The notes under the pieces: model-generated
Database searches by the model: none
Seen by the model: the letters and a program-made list of their open reading frames with translations, nothing else
Told to the model about the DNA's origin: nothing
Made by a program: the position numbers and the translations under genes
Part shown: positions 41,901-50,564 of the stretch, piece by piece
How positions within the stretch are numbered: the stretch's first letter is position 1
How the letters are laid out: each line of letters begins with the position of its first letter
Assembly (NCBI RefSeq): GCF_016862515.1
Contig: NZ_BONC01000001.1
Span: forward strand, 62,001 to 126,000
DNA from: Asanoa iriomotensis
Lineage (GTDB): Bacteria; Actinomycetota; Actinomycetes; Mycobacteriales; Micromonosporaceae
DNA length: 64,000 nucleotides
Reading direction: 5' to 3'

Positions 41901-42443
41901 CTACCCAGGGTCGCGCCAGGCGTTCAGCGCGATGCGACCGGTGGTGCCGAGGTCGATGCCGCCGTCCGGGGTGACGACCTGCTCCGGTGCGCCCGCCGCG
42001 GGCCGCACCGCGAGGTGGGTGGCGGCGACCGGGTCACCGTCGGTCACGGTGGTGCGCCAGAGCACCCGGGCCCGCGCGGTCCCGCCCGGCGGCACCGTCA
42101 GCCCGGGCGCCGCCGCGTCCCAGGCGTCCGGGGCGCTGACCGGGGCGGAGCCGTTGCCGACCGTGACCGCCAGCGGGGTGCGCGCGTCGTCGAGGACCCG
42201 AACGACCGGGAAACCGTCGAGGGGGTACGGGAGGTTGCCGCAGTTGCGCAGCGTGAGGCCCATGGCACGCAGGCCGGCCGCGGAGTCGACAGGCCCGGCG
42301 GTGATCTCGAACCCGTCGGCGCAGGCGGCCGGCGTGCGCTCCGGGGTGGGCAGCGGCGTCGGGCCCGGCGCGTCGCAGGCCGCGGCGAGCAGGGCGCCCG
42401 CGACGAGCGGCAGGCCGAGGCGCCGGAGGGAGCGAGGCATCAT
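41901..42443 (-). CDS. DUF4232-like lipoprotein
   Basis: This is a 180-residue lipoprotein (signal ends LLAAACDAPG; Cys is lipidated) with a Pro/Thr linker. The single beta-sandwich domain resembles DUF4232 (GLRAMGLTLRNCGNLPYPLDG, then VPPGGTARARVLW). Two cysteines in the domain probably pair. The function of the family is unknown. ATG 42443 overlaps the stop of the upstream metallo-hydrolase gene (ATGA), so the two are coupled. Confidence 0.78.
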   Translation of the reverse strand: MMPRSLRRLGLPLVAGALLAAACDAPGPTPLPTPERTPAACADGFEITAGPVDSAAGLRAMGLTLRNCGNLPYPLDGFPVVRVLDDARTPLAVTVGNGSAPVSAPDAWDAAAPGLTVPPGGTARARVLWRTTVTDGDPVAATHLAVRPAAGAPEQVVTPDGGIDLGTTGRIALNAWRDPG

Positions 42444-43396
42444 GCGAACGTGTACGGCTTCAGGTAGTCGGGCAGGACCACGCGGGTACGCGGTGCGACC
42501 CGGCGGATCGTAGTGATCATGGCATCCAGCCGCTCGCGGTCGGCGGGCGCCACCGTGGGCGGGTTCACCAGCGGCGTCTCGAAGTTGTCCCAGTGCACCG
42601 GCACCACGACCGGCGGTTTCCCGAGCGCCTCGAGCAGGCGGGGCACGTACTCGTGCGTGGTCGTGGCCGACGCCATCGCCACCATCGCGATATCGGGCCG
42701 CATCCCGTCGACGTTGCGGGCGACGAAGTCGCTGGCGCCCATGAAGAACACGGCCGGCCCGCCGCGCACCGACAGCAGGTAGGCCAGGGTGTCCCCCTCG
42801 GGCAGGTCGGCGACCGTCGCGGGTCGCGGCGGCCGGGTCAGCCGCACACCCGGGATGCCCACGGAGTACGCGGCGTTGCGGCTGTGCAGCGACGCGACCA
42901 CCTCGACGGTGTAGTCGCCGAAGTCGAGCACCTCGCCGCCCTTGACGGGCCCGAGCTGGCCGGCCGGAACGCCGAGCGCGAGCCCGAGCTGGTAGGTGGT
43001 CAACGTCCCGAGCACCCGGGCACCGGTGGTCGCCGCGATGTGCGGCACGTCGTTGAAGTGGTCCCAGTGCGAGTGCGTGACGAGCACGGTCTCCGGGCGC
43101 CCGACGTGCGCGTCGACGGTCGCGGTGGCGACGCTCAGCGGGGTCGCCGGGTCCATCGCACCGTCGAACAGCCCGGTGGAGTAGCGGCTGAGGTAGGGGT
43201 CGACCAGCACCGTGCGGTCGCCGATGTCGACCCGCCAGCCGGCGGTCCCGAACCAGCGGAACGTCGCGGCGCCGGCCCGGAACGACCGCGCCGCTGCCGC
43301 CGCCGGGGTCGCCAGTCCGGCCGCCCCCGTGGCGGCCAGCCCGGTCGCGGCGGCGGTCCGCAGCAGACCACGGCGGTCGAGGTGACGGTTTGTCAT
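42440..43396 (-). CDS. Tat-exported metallo-beta-lactamase-fold hydrolase
   Basis: This 318-residue protein has a twin-arginine signal (LDRRGLLRTAAATGLAATG). The MBL metal motif is VLVTHSHWDHFND, with FFMGASDFVARN and VVPVHWDNFETP as later ligands. It resembles the UlaG-like lactonase/general MBL hydrolase group rather than true beta-lactamases. It would fold with metal in the cytoplasm before export. A near-perfect 20-bp palindrome about 90 bases upstream resembles the sites next to the LysR gene and may control it. Confidence 0.85.
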   Translation of the reverse strand: MTNRHLDRRGLLRTAAATGLAATGAAGLATPAAAAARSFRAGAATFRWFGTAGWRVDIGDRTVLVDPYLSRYSTGLFDGAMDPATPLSVATATVDAHVGRPETVLVTHSHWDHFNDVPHIAATTGARVLGTLTTYQLGLALGVPAGQLGPVKGGEVLDFGDYTVEVVASLHSRNAAYSVGIPGVRLTRPPRPATVADLPEGDTLAYLLSVRGGPAVFFMGASDFVARNVDGMRPDIAMVAMASATTTHEYVPRLLEALGKPPVVVPVHWDNFETPLVNPPTVAPADRERLDAMITTIRRVAPRTRVVLPDYLKPYTFA

Positions 43397-43482
43397 GGGT
43401 TTCCCCTTCCGAGTGGATCATCCGACCAGGAGACCCAACCACCGCCGCCCGGCCGGCGTCCAAGACGAAGATCATTGACGAC

Positions 43483-43502
43483 CGATACGCGTACGCATAT
43501 CG
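43483..43502. promoter_or_regulatory. Near-perfect palindrome upstream of the metallo-hydrolase gene
   Basis: CGATACGCGTACGCATATCG pairs at nine of ten positions. It shares the half-site ACGCATAT with the palindrome at 44488-44505, suggesting one regulator, probably the LysR protein. Confidence 0.5.
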
Positions 43503-43509
43503 CGGCAGG

Positions 43510-44391
43510 TCAGGCCGAACGCCGGAGAGCCTCGACCGCGGTGTGGGCGGCCTCACCGATGGCCAGGTCCACGTCGATGCGGCGGGCGTCGAGCCGGCGG
43601 GCGTGCGCGAAGATCGCCAGCGCGTAGCGGCCGCCGTCCGGGTACTCGACGACGCCGGCCTCCATGTGCAGGCCCGGCAGGGTGCCGGTCTTGGCCGCGA
43701 CGCGTACGCCTGGTGGAAAGCCGGAGGCGATCCTGGTCCAGAAGATCTGCCGGGCCATCAGCGCGCGGACCAGCGCGGTCGCCGCCGGTGGGCCCGCCTC
43801 GTCCCGCCAGATCAGCTCCAGCAGGCGGGTGACCTCGCGGGGTGTGCTCGAGGTCGTGCGGGCCGGGTCGTAGACCCGCATCGCGCGGACGCGGTCCGCG
43901 GACAGGGTCGGGAACAGCGCCACGAACTGCGCGTCGTCGGCCGCGCCGGCGTCCGCGTACATCGACTCCAGCAGCTCCCGCGGCCCGCCCGTGACGCGCG
44001 TCGCGGTCAGGCCGAGCTCGGCGGCGAGCAGCGGCAGCACGTCCGGGCCGATCCGGCGCAGCAGCAGGTCGGCAGCGGTGTTGTCGCTGACCGACATTGC
44101 GAAGTAGGCGAGGTCCCGCAGGGACAGCTCCGCGTCGTCGGCGCAGCCGGCGGTACCCCAGCCGCCGAGGCGGTCCGCGGCCCGCACGACCACCCGCTCG
44201 GTCGGGTCGAGCTGCCCGGCCGCCGCCTGGCGGGCGAACTCCAACACCAGCAGGACCTTGACGATCGAGGCCAGCACCACCTGCTCGTCGGCCCGGACCG
44301 CGACCTCCGCGCCGCTGTCGACGTCGACCGCGTGCAACTGGCCGTCGACGTCGACGGCATCGAAGATCTTCTGTATCCGGCGCAAGGTCAC
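43510..44391 (-). CDS. Class A beta-lactamase-like serine hydrolase without signal peptide
   Basis: This 293-residue protein carries the three active-site motifs at canonical spacing: S42-x-x-K45 (ASIVKVLL), S102-D-N104 (SVSDNTAADLL) and K234-T-G (AAKTGTLPG). The omega-loop Glu/Asn motif is not clear (a Glu lies near 139), so true hydrolysis of beta-lactams is not assured. No export signal is visible from GTG 44391, unusual for an enzyme acting on the cell wall. It is divergent from a LysR regulator, the AmpR-AmpC layout. Confidence 0.82.
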   Translation of the reverse strand: MTLRRIQKIFDAVDVDGQLHAVDVDSGAEVAVRADEQVVLASIVKVLLVLEFARQAAAGQLDPTERVVVRAADRLGGWGTAGCADDAELSLRDLAYFAMSVSDNTAADLLLRRIGPDVLPLLAAELGLTATRVTGGPRELLESMYADAGAADDAQFVALFPTLSADRVRAMRVYDPARTTSSTPREVTRLLELIWRDEAGPPAATALVRALMARQIFWTRIASGFPPGVRVAAKTGTLPGLHMEAGVVEYPDGGRYALAIFAHARRLDARRIDVDLAIGEAAHTAVEALRRSA

Positions 44392-44409
44392 GACGACCGA
44401 CGGTACGCG

Positions 44410-44483
44410 GGCGTTTGCTCTGCATCCATATACGCACCACCCCCGGCGCGGGGTGGTGCGTATATGGATGCAGAGCAAACGCC
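44410..44483. repeat. Perfect 34-bp inverted repeat between bla-like and lysR genes
   Basis: Arms 44410-44443 and 44450-44483 are exactly complementary over 34 bases, with a 6-base loop (CGGCGC). The arm begins GGCGTTTGCTCTGCATCC and contains CATATACGCACC. It occupies the centre of the divergent promoter region and could extrude as a cruciform or fold in RNA of either strand. Confidence 0.9.
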
Positions 44484-44487
44484 GACC

Positions 44488-44505
44488 CATATGCGAACGC
44501 ATATG
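44488..44505. promoter_or_regulatory. Perfect palindromic operator overlapping the lysR promoter
   Basis: CATATGCGAACGCATATG has 8-bp perfect arms around AA. It overlaps a -10-like TATGCT (44502-44507) placed six bases before the lysR GTG, a position fit for autorepression. Confidence 0.65.
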
Positions 44506-44513
44506 CTCGTGGC

Positions 44514-45515
44514 GTGGATCTTGCTCGGCACCTGCGGCAGTTTCTCGTCGTCGCCGAGGAGCTGCACTTCGGGCGGGCCGCGCAGCGGCTGCACATCGCC
44601 CAGCCGCCGCTGAGCCAGGCGGTCCAGCGGCTCGAGCGCGAGCTGGGCGTCGCCCTGTTCGACCGCTCCCGCCGGCAGGTCGCGCTGACCGTGGCCGGGC
44701 GGCTGCTGGCCGCCGAGGCGCCCGGGCTGCTCGCCGCCGAGGAGCGGGTCCGGCTCGTGATGCGCAAGGTCGCCGACGGCGAGATCGGCACGCTGCGGGC
44801 CGGCGTGCCGCCCGAGACGCCCGCCGTGACGCTGCAGGCGCTGCTGGCCGGGATGGCCGACCGGGCGCCCGGCCTCGACGTGGACCTCCACGAGCTGACC
44901 AGCGCCGAGCAGGTCCGGATGCTCGCGGAGGCGCGGCTCGACGTCGGGCTCGTGCACCACCCGGTCGACCTCGCCGACGGGCTGCGCGCCGGGCCGGTGG
45001 TCGGCGTCCGGCTGGGCGTCGTGCTGCCCCGCACGTCGGCGCTGGCCCGGCTCCGCGAGCTGGACCTGGCCGACCTGGCCGGCCACGACCTGGCGATGTT
45101 CCCGCGGGCCACCGCGCCCGGTTGGTACGACGAGATCCTGGACGCCTGCCGCCGGCACGGCTTCGACCCGCGCCGGGTGCGGCACGCCCGCAACCCCGAC
45201 TTCCTGCTCGGCCTGGTGCTCGGCCGGCAGTGCGTGGCCTTCGAACCGGAGAGCACCGCGCGGCGCGAGGCGCGGGTCGCCTGGCGCCCGATCGCCGGCG
45301 CGGTGCTGGAACGGCGTACCTCCGCGGTCTGGCCGGACCGCTCACCCCACCCGGCGGCGCCGGCCTTCGGCGCGCTCGCCGCCGCGATCCTGACCGGCCC
45401 GGAGCCGGTGCGCCACCTGGTCGGCGAGGCGCGGCCGTGGGCCGTGGTCTACGACCCGCCGTCAGCGGCTGTCGACCACCAGGCGGGCGGCCAGGCCGGC
45501 GAAGACGGCCGCTGA
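44514..45515 (+). CDS. LysR family transcriptional regulator
   Basis: This 333-residue protein has the N-terminal LysR helix-turn-helix RHLRQFLVVAEELHFGRAAQRLHIAQPPLSQAVQRLE, then a two-lobed effector domain (EIGTLRAGVPPET, LDVGLVHHPVD). GTG 44514 starts the conserved part; upstream codons are inside the hairpin. It is divergent from the bla-like gene and probably controls it, itself and the metallo-hydrolase operon. Its last 54 bases overlap the end of the convergent LysE gene at 45462. Confidence 0.88.
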   Translation: MDLARHLRQFLVVAEELHFGRAAQRLHIAQPPLSQAVQRLERELGVALFDRSRRQVALTVAGRLLAAEAPGLLAAEERVRLVMRKVADGEIGTLRAGVPPETPAVTLQALLAGMADRAPGLDVDLHELTSAEQVRMLAEARLDVGLVHHPVDLADGLRAGPVVGVRLGVVLPRTSALARLRELDLADLAGHDLAMFPRATAPGWYDEILDACRRHGFDPRRVRHARNPDFLLGLVLGRQCVAFEPESTARREARVAWRPIAGAVLERRTSAVWPDRSPHPAAPAFGALAAAILTGPEPVRHLVGEARPWAVVYDPPSAAVDHQAGGQAGEDGR

Positions 45516-46094
45516 CAGCCGTTCCATGGTGCGGCGGAAGCCCGGGCGGGCGGCGACCTTCTCGGCCAGGGCGCCGGCCAGCAGGCCCGCGGTGCCGTCG
45601 ACGGCGAGGCCGATCACGATGAAGACCAGCCCCAGCGCGAGCAGTTGGGCGGTGACCGGCCAGGCGCCGGCGCCCGTGCCGATGAACTGCGGCAGGAACG
45701 CCAGGTAGAACAGGATCACCTTGGGGTTGGCGAGGTTGGTCAGGGTGGCCATGAGGTAGGTGCGGCGCAGCGACCGGCGCGGCACGGCGGTCGGCTCCAG
45801 CTCCGCGCGGCTGTTGCGCCACGTCATCACGGCCAGGTAGAGCAGGAACGCCGCGCCGGCGATGCGCACCGCCGTCAGCGCCTGTGGTGCCGCGCTGATC
45901 AGGGCGCCGAGGCCGAACGCGGCGGCCACGGTGTGGATGGCCAGCCCGGTCGACATGCCGAGGGCGGCCAGCACGCCGGCCCGCCGGCCGCCGGCGACCC
46001 CGTTGGCCACGACGAACAGCAGGTCCGGGCCGGGCGCGAGGGAAATCAGCGCGCACGCGGCGACGAACGCGAGCACGAGATGCGTGTCCATCAT
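45462..46094 (-). CDS. LysE/RhtB family amino-acid exporter (second copy)
   Basis: This 210-residue, six-helix membrane protein has the conserved start ALISLAPGPDLLFVVANGVAGGR and loop LTNLANPKVILFYLAFLPQFIG. It is homologous to the exporter at 41262. ATG 46094 overlaps the TGA of the CHAT protease gene (ATGA), so both are on one transcript. Its 3' end overlaps lysR by 54 bases. Whether it serves the CHAT module or merely rides on the transcript is unknown. Confidence 0.85.
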   Translation of the reverse strand: MMDTHLVLAFVAACALISLAPGPDLLFVVANGVAGGRRAGVLAALGMSTGLAIHTVAAAFGLGALISAAPQALTAVRIAGAAFLLYLAVMTWRNSRAELEPTAVPRRSLRRTYLMATLTNLANPKVILFYLAFLPQFIGTGAGAWPVTAQLLALGLVFIVIGLAVDGTAGLLAGALAEKVAARPGFRRTMERLSAAVFAGLAARLVVDSR

Positions 46095-48685
46095 GGACCT
46101 CCTGGGAACGGTGCGGTGAAACCGTGGCCGAAGCAGTTGAAGCCTGCCGCCGCGGCCCGGGTGGGCGGGTCGGCGTCGCGCAGCGCGTGCTGGGTCGCGG
46201 CCAACGCGACCGCCGGCGGGGCGCCGGCCGCCAGGCGCTCATGGTAGGCGACCATCACCGGCTCGGTCGCCAGGTCCGGCACCGGCAGCACCGGCGCGAC
46301 GAGCTGCGCGGTGCCCCGGGTGGCCAGCGTCGCGCTGAGCCCGAGCAGCTCGTCGCCCGCGTAGACCGCCGCCCGCCCGCTGTCACAGGCCGCCAGGCTG
46401 ACCGTGTGCGGCGTGCGGTCGAGCCGTTCCAGGTCGTGCACGAGCAGCGGGCCGTCGGCGAGCAGCAGGTCGGAGAAGAGCGGGTTGTCGGTCGACAGCC
46501 GGCCGTGCGCGGCCAGGTGCAGCACGCCGACCGTGCCGAGCACCGCGAGGACGCGCTCGACCGGCGCGTCCAGCAGCGGCGCGACGCCGTGGATGGCGGC
46601 GACCCGCTGCGCCTCGGCGCGCGCGCCCACCAGCCGCGGCCCGGCGACCACGGCGACGTCCACAGTGGCTGGTGGACCCGCCGCGGCGCACCACAGGGTC
46701 GCGGACGGGGACACGGTGACCGGCCGGCCCGCGCAGGACGGCAGGATCGACCACGGCACGCTGTGCAGGGCACCCGTCGGCGACACCACCAGCGGCTCGT
46801 CGCCGGCCCCGCCCAGCAGTGCGGCGTCGAGCGCGCGGGCGGCGGCGTCGAGCAGGGCCGCCGCGGCCGACCGGCGGGCGTCGCCGGGCCGGGCCAGCCG
46901 GTGCAGCGCGAACGGCAGCCGGCGGACCAGGTCGGCGATCGGCGCGACCGGGCCGATCGCCCGGGCGTCGAGCCGGCCGCCGGCCAGCGTGAGCCGGTGC
47001 AGCACGCCGTCGGACTCGACGAACTCGACCAGCCGGCGCTCCCCCAGCGCGGCCCGCAACGCGTCGAGCGGCACGGGTGTCCATCGTGGAGTCTCGCCGA
47101 CCGGCCGGTGGGTGCGCACGTGGTCGCGGATCCGCCGCTCCAGTGTCACCTGGCGGGGCACCAGCCGGGCCGTGTCCGCGGCGCCGGCGTCGGCCAGCTC
47201 GAACGCGACGCCGCGGAGCTGGGCGAGCAGGTCGGCCAGCAGCGGGTCGGCGGGCGGCCGGGCCGGCCGGTGGCCGAGCCGGCTCGCCCGGCCCCGCTCG
47301 GCCCACTCCAGCACCCGGTGCGGCCGGCCGTCGCGCAGCGCGAGCCGCAGGCCGAGCGCGGTCAGCTCCCGGCGGTGGGCGGCCGAGTGCACCCGCAGGT
47401 CGGCGGCGCCCAGCGACGCGGCGTGCTCGTCGAGGATGCGCAGCCCGGCCCGGATCGCGCCGACCGCCCGCGCCGGGTCGGCGTGCGCGCGGCGCAGCGC
47501 CTCCGCGTACCAGCCGCGGGCCCGGACGGCCGCCGGCACCCGCCGCCGGGCCCACCGGGCGGCGGCCGCGAGGTGCGCGTCGGCCACCGTCGGGCGCAGC
47601 GCGGCGGCGACCAGGTGCGCCTCCACCGTGGCGGCCGGCCAGCCCGCGGCGGCGAGGGTGGTGACCAGGTCGTCGGCGCCGCGCGCGGTGGTCGTGCCAG
47701 CCCGCAGCCGCGCCTGCAGCAGGGTCAGGCGGGCGAGTGCGGCCCACTCCGACCGGTGCTGCGACGCGAACTCGCGGGTCGCCAGCCGTGCCTGGTCGGC
47801 CGCCACCCGCCAGTCGCCGGACGCCGACGCCGCCTGGGCCAGCAGCAGCCGCGCCTCCGGCACCTTGAGCCGGTGCCCCTCGCGGCGCAGCATGGTGGCG
47901 GCCCGCTCGGCCTCCTGCCGCGCCTCGCCGGCCAGCCCGGCGGCGAGCAGCAGCACGCCACGGTCGTAGACGGCCAGCGCGACGTGCCCGCCGTTATCCG
48001 CGATCAGCCGCTCGGCGCGGTCGATGTGGGCCAGCGCGGCCGGCACGTCGCCGCGCAGCGCCTCGGCGACGCCGAGGTTCTCGACGATGATGCCGACGGC
48101 CAGCGGCCGGCCGAGCCGGGCCGAGATCGCCTCGGCCTCGCCCAGGTCCGCGACGGCGGCGGCGAACGCGTACCGGTGGATGTGCAGCACGCTGCGGTTG
48201 GTCAGCAGCCGCGACACGGCGATCTCGTCGCCGGACGCCCGGATCCCGGGCAGGGCCGCCTGGTAGTCGGCGAGCGCCTCGTCGTGGCGGCCGATCTCGG
48301 TGAGGATCACCGCCCGCTGCGCCCGGGCGCGGTCGGCGGCGACCCCGGTCAGGGTCCGCACGGCCGCGTCGACCTCGGCCAGAGCCTGGCGCGGGCGGCC
48401 GCGCATGACCAGCGCGTACGCCAGCTTCCCGCGCGCCTCACCGGCCACCGTGGTCAGTCCGGCGCGGCGGCTGTGCGTGATCGCGGAGCGCAGGTGGCGG
48501 ATCGCGTCGTCCATCTCGCCGGTCTGCAGGAGGGCGTGGCCCCAGGCCCGCTGGGTGATCGCGGCGGCGGCCGGGTCGCCGGAGCGGCGCGCGGCGGCCA
48601 GCGCCCGCGCGGCCAGCGGCGGCACCCGGCCCGGATGGGTGTCGGCGAGCTGCGCGACCGCGTCCGCCTGTGCCCGCGCGTCCAC
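46091..48685 (-). CDS. TPR-CHAT protein (caspase-like protease)
   Basis: This protein has 864 residues. Roughly residues 30-480 are Ala/Leu/Arg-rich helical repeats of the tetratricopeptide type. The C-terminal CHAT (caspase HetF-associated with TPR) domain has the catalytic dyad His727 in VLHLAAHGRLS and Cys767 in SLAACDSG. PTGALHSVPWSILPS is the usual CHAT strand before them. Such proteins cleave partner proteins when their TPR sensor is triggered. It starts with GTG 48685 behind a GAGG. It is divergent from a subtilisin, a sigma factor and a small partner, 126 bp away, and coupled by ATGA to a LysE gene. Confidence 0.88.
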   Translation of the reverse strand: MDARAQADAVAQLADTHPGRVPPLAARALAAARRSGDPAAAAITQRAWGHALLQTGEMDDAIRHLRSAITHSRRAGLTTVAGEARGKLAYALVMRGRPRQALAEVDAAVRTLTGVAADRARAQRAVILTEIGRHDEALADYQAALPGIRASGDEIAVSRLLTNRSVLHIHRYAFAAAVADLGEAEAISARLGRPLAVGIIVENLGVAEALRGDVPAALAHIDRAERLIADNGGHVALAVYDRGVLLLAAGLAGEARQEAERAATMLRREGHRLKVPEARLLLAQAASASGDWRVAADQARLATREFASQHRSEWAALARLTLLQARLRAGTTTARGADDLVTTLAAAGWPAATVEAHLVAAALRPTVADAHLAAAARWARRRVPAAVRARGWYAEALRRAHADPARAVGAIRAGLRILDEHAASLGAADLRVHSAAHRRELTALGLRLALRDGRPHRVLEWAERGRASRLGHRPARPPADPLLADLLAQLRGVAFELADAGAADTARLVPRQVTLERRIRDHVRTHRPVGETPRWTPVPLDALRAALGERRLVEFVESDGVLHRLTLAGGRLDARAIGPVAPIADLVRRLPFALHRLARPGDARRSAAAALLDAAARALDAALLGGAGDEPLVVSPTGALHSVPWSILPSCAGRPVTVSPSATLWCAAAGPPATVDVAVVAGPRLVGARAEAQRVAAIHGVAPLLDAPVERVLAVLGTVGVLHLAAHGRLSTDNPLFSDLLLADGPLLVHDLERLDRTPHTVSLAACDSGRAAVYAGDELLGLSATLATRGTAQLVAPVLPVPDLATEPVMVAYHERLAAGAPPAVALAATQHALRDADPPTRAAAAGFNCFGHGFTAPFPGGP

Positions 48686-48811
48686 GTCCTCATCCTCGCG
48701 GGGTACGCGGCCCGTACTCCAGCAAATTTGCCCGACGGTGTATCAAGGGCGACCGATAGTGTGTCCGTGGGTCGACCGCGTCGTCCGTTCGTTCGTTCCC
48801 CTGGAGGAACT

Positions 48812-50002
48812 GTGAGCGACTTCCTTGAACCCTCCGACGACTACTCCGACGCCCACCTCGTCGTCGACTGGCCCGACACCGATCTCGTGCGGCAGAAGCT
48901 GAGCCTGCCCGCGTTGCAGTCCCTGGTCCGGGTCGACGGTGTCGACGAGGCCCAGGAGCTCCTGGGCCTCAGCCGGTTCCGGCTGAGCAGCGTCGACGAG
49001 TCGCTGCCCGACAACGTGGTGATCGAGCAGGTCCTCGACCGGCTGCGGCAGGCGTTCCGCGACGACGGCGCCCGGGTGCCCGAGATCGACGGCAACGCGA
49101 CGATGACCGGCGTCGTCGGCTATCCGCACACCAAGCCGATGGCGTTCATGTCCGATCTCGACAAGGCGTCGGCGGCGGACTTCGGGACGATTCCGGCCGG
49201 CGGTGCCGGCGCCGGCGTGCGGGTGGCGATGCTCGACACGACACTGATCCGGCACCCGCAGCTCGACGGCCACGCGTCCGCGGCGACGGAGAAAGCGCCG
49301 GTGACCGGCAAGGCGTGGGCCGGGCACGGCACGTTCGTCGCCGGGCTGATCGCCAAGCGGGCTCCGGGTTGCGAGATCGTCGTGCACGGCGTGCTCAGCG
49401 AGGAGGGCCGCGCCACCGTCTGGGACACCGCGGTCGCGCTGGCGGAGCTCGCCGACGAGCGGGTGCCGTACGACGTGATCAACCTGTCCCTCGGTTGCCG
49501 GCGCGGCGGTCCCGACGGCCCGCTGGCCCTGCGCCGCGCCGTCGAGCGCCACGCCGGGCGCAGCCTGCTGGTCGCGGCCGCGGGCAACCATGGCATGAGC
49601 GAGCAGGCCGAGCTGCCGGCGTGGCCCGCGGCGTTCCCCGGCGTCGTGGCGGTCGGTGCGACCTACCTGGACGACAGCGGTGACCGCAAGGTCGCCGAGA
49701 TCACCCCGCAGCTCCCGTGGGTCGACTGTGTCGCGCTCGGCGGCGACGTCGTCTCGACCTACGTCGACGGTGAGTTCGAGGTGACCCACTTCGTCGAGGG
49801 CGCCCTCGTCACGGAGTTCATCGACTTCGACCAGTACGCGCGGTGGACCGGCACCTCGTTCGCGGCCGCGCAGGTCACCGGCGCGGTCGCGGCGGCGCGC
49901 ACGGCGGGCGAGACCGCGGCCGAGGCGTTCGACCGGCTGCTCGGCGCGACCGACTCCGGCATCAGCACACCGCCTTGGCTGGTGGCCGGCCATGCGGGAT
50001 GA
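48812..50002 (+). CDS. Cytosolic S8 (subtilisin-family) serine peptidase
   Basis: This 396-residue peptidase has the triad Asp142 (VAMLDTTLI), His172 (AGHGTFVAGLI), Ser349 (GTSFAAAQVTGAVA) and the oxyanion Asn259 (VAAAGNHG). No signal peptide or membrane segment is present. The first 130 residues are acidic and helical and may be a propeptide or docking region. GTG 48812 has GGAGGAA at ideal distance. It overlaps the sigma gene by 11 bases. Together with the divergent CHAT protease this suggests a two-protease signalling module inside the cell. Confidence 0.88.
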   Translation: MSDFLEPSDDYSDAHLVVDWPDTDLVRQKLSLPALQSLVRVDGVDEAQELLGLSRFRLSSVDESLPDNVVIEQVLDRLRQAFRDDGARVPEIDGNATMTGVVGYPHTKPMAFMSDLDKASAADFGTIPAGGAGAGVRVAMLDTTLIRHPQLDGHASAATEKAPVTGKAWAGHGTFVAGLIAKRAPGCEIVVHGVLSEEGRATVWDTAVALAELADERVPYDVINLSLGCRRGGPDGPLALRRAVERHAGRSLLVAAAGNHGMSEQAELPAWPAAFPGVVAVGATYLDDSGDRKVAEITPQLPWVDCVALGGDVVSTYVDGEFEVTHFVEGALVTEFIDFDQYARWTGTSFAAAQVTGAVAAARTAGETAAEAFDRLLGATDSGISTPPWLVAGHAG

Positions 50003-50564
50003 CCCGACCGTCGTCGGCCTGGTCGAGCGGGCCCGGCACGGCGACGCCGGTGCCTGGGACGCGCTGGTCGACCGCTACGCGCCGCTGGTGTGGGCGGTCT
50101 GCCGGCGCTACGGGCTGGGCGGTGCCGACGCCGAGGACGTGGCGGCCTCGGTCTGGCTGCGCCTGGTCGAGCGGCTCGGCACGATCCGCGAGCCGGCCGC
50201 GCTGCCCGGCTGGCTGGCCACCACCGTGCGGCACGAGTGCCTGGCGCTGCTGCGGTCGCGGCGGCGCCAGGTGCTGGTCGGTGACGAGGCCGGCCTGGAC
50301 ACCGTCGACGACCCGGCGTTCGAGGAGGTGCTGCTCACCCAGGAGCGGCACATCGCGCTGCGGGCGGCGTTCGACAACCTGCCCGAGCACTGCCGGCAGC
50401 TGCTGGCGCTGCTGTTCGACGACCCGCCGGCGCCGTACGCCCAGATCAGCAGCAGCACCGGCACACCGGTCGGCGCGATCGGTCCGACCCGCCGGCGCTG
50501 CCTCGACAAGCTGCGGAGCGACCCGGTGCTGGCCGCGGTCGCCGGAGCGGAGCAGCAGCCATGA
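49992..50564 (+). CDS. ECF-like sigma-70 family RNA polymerase sigma factor
   Basis: This 190-residue protein has region 2 (WDALVDRYAPLVWAVCRRYG, then EDVAASVWLRLVERL) and region 4 (FDNLPEHCRQLLALLFDD, helix-turn-helix YAQISSSTGTPVGAIGPTRRRCLDKLR). It starts with ATG 49992 inside the end of the S8 gene. Its TGA overlaps the start of the small partner gene by ATGA. The fixed gene order suggests that its activity depends on the proteases or on the partner acting as an anti-sigma; this is inference. Confidence 0.88.
   Translation: MRDDPTVVGLVERARHGDAGAWDALVDRYAPLVWAVCRRYGLGGADAEDVAASVWLRLVERLGTIREPAALPGWLATTVRHECLALLRSRRRQVLVGDEAGLDTVDDPAFEEVLLTQERHIALRAAFDNLPEHCRQLLALLFDDPPAPYAQISSSTGTPVGAIGPTRRRCLDKLRSDPVLAAVAGAEQQP

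Noticed and set aside
44415-44513. N-terminal extension of the LysR frame through the large hairpin
   Set aside because: The added residues come from the inverted repeat and are not LysR-like; GTG 44514 sits correctly after a -10-like box.
3700-46670. Scattered CCACNGTGG palindromes (for example near 3708, 17808, 20630, 20703, 20722, 46661)
   Set aside because: About six were noticed where roughly three are expected at this GC content. They fall in coding and non-coding DNA without positional pattern.
46124-48811. Long plus-strand frame continuous with the S8 peptidase frame
   Set aside because: The part before GTG 48812 is antisense to the CHAT gene, lacks domain signals, and the GTG has a strong ribosome-binding site.
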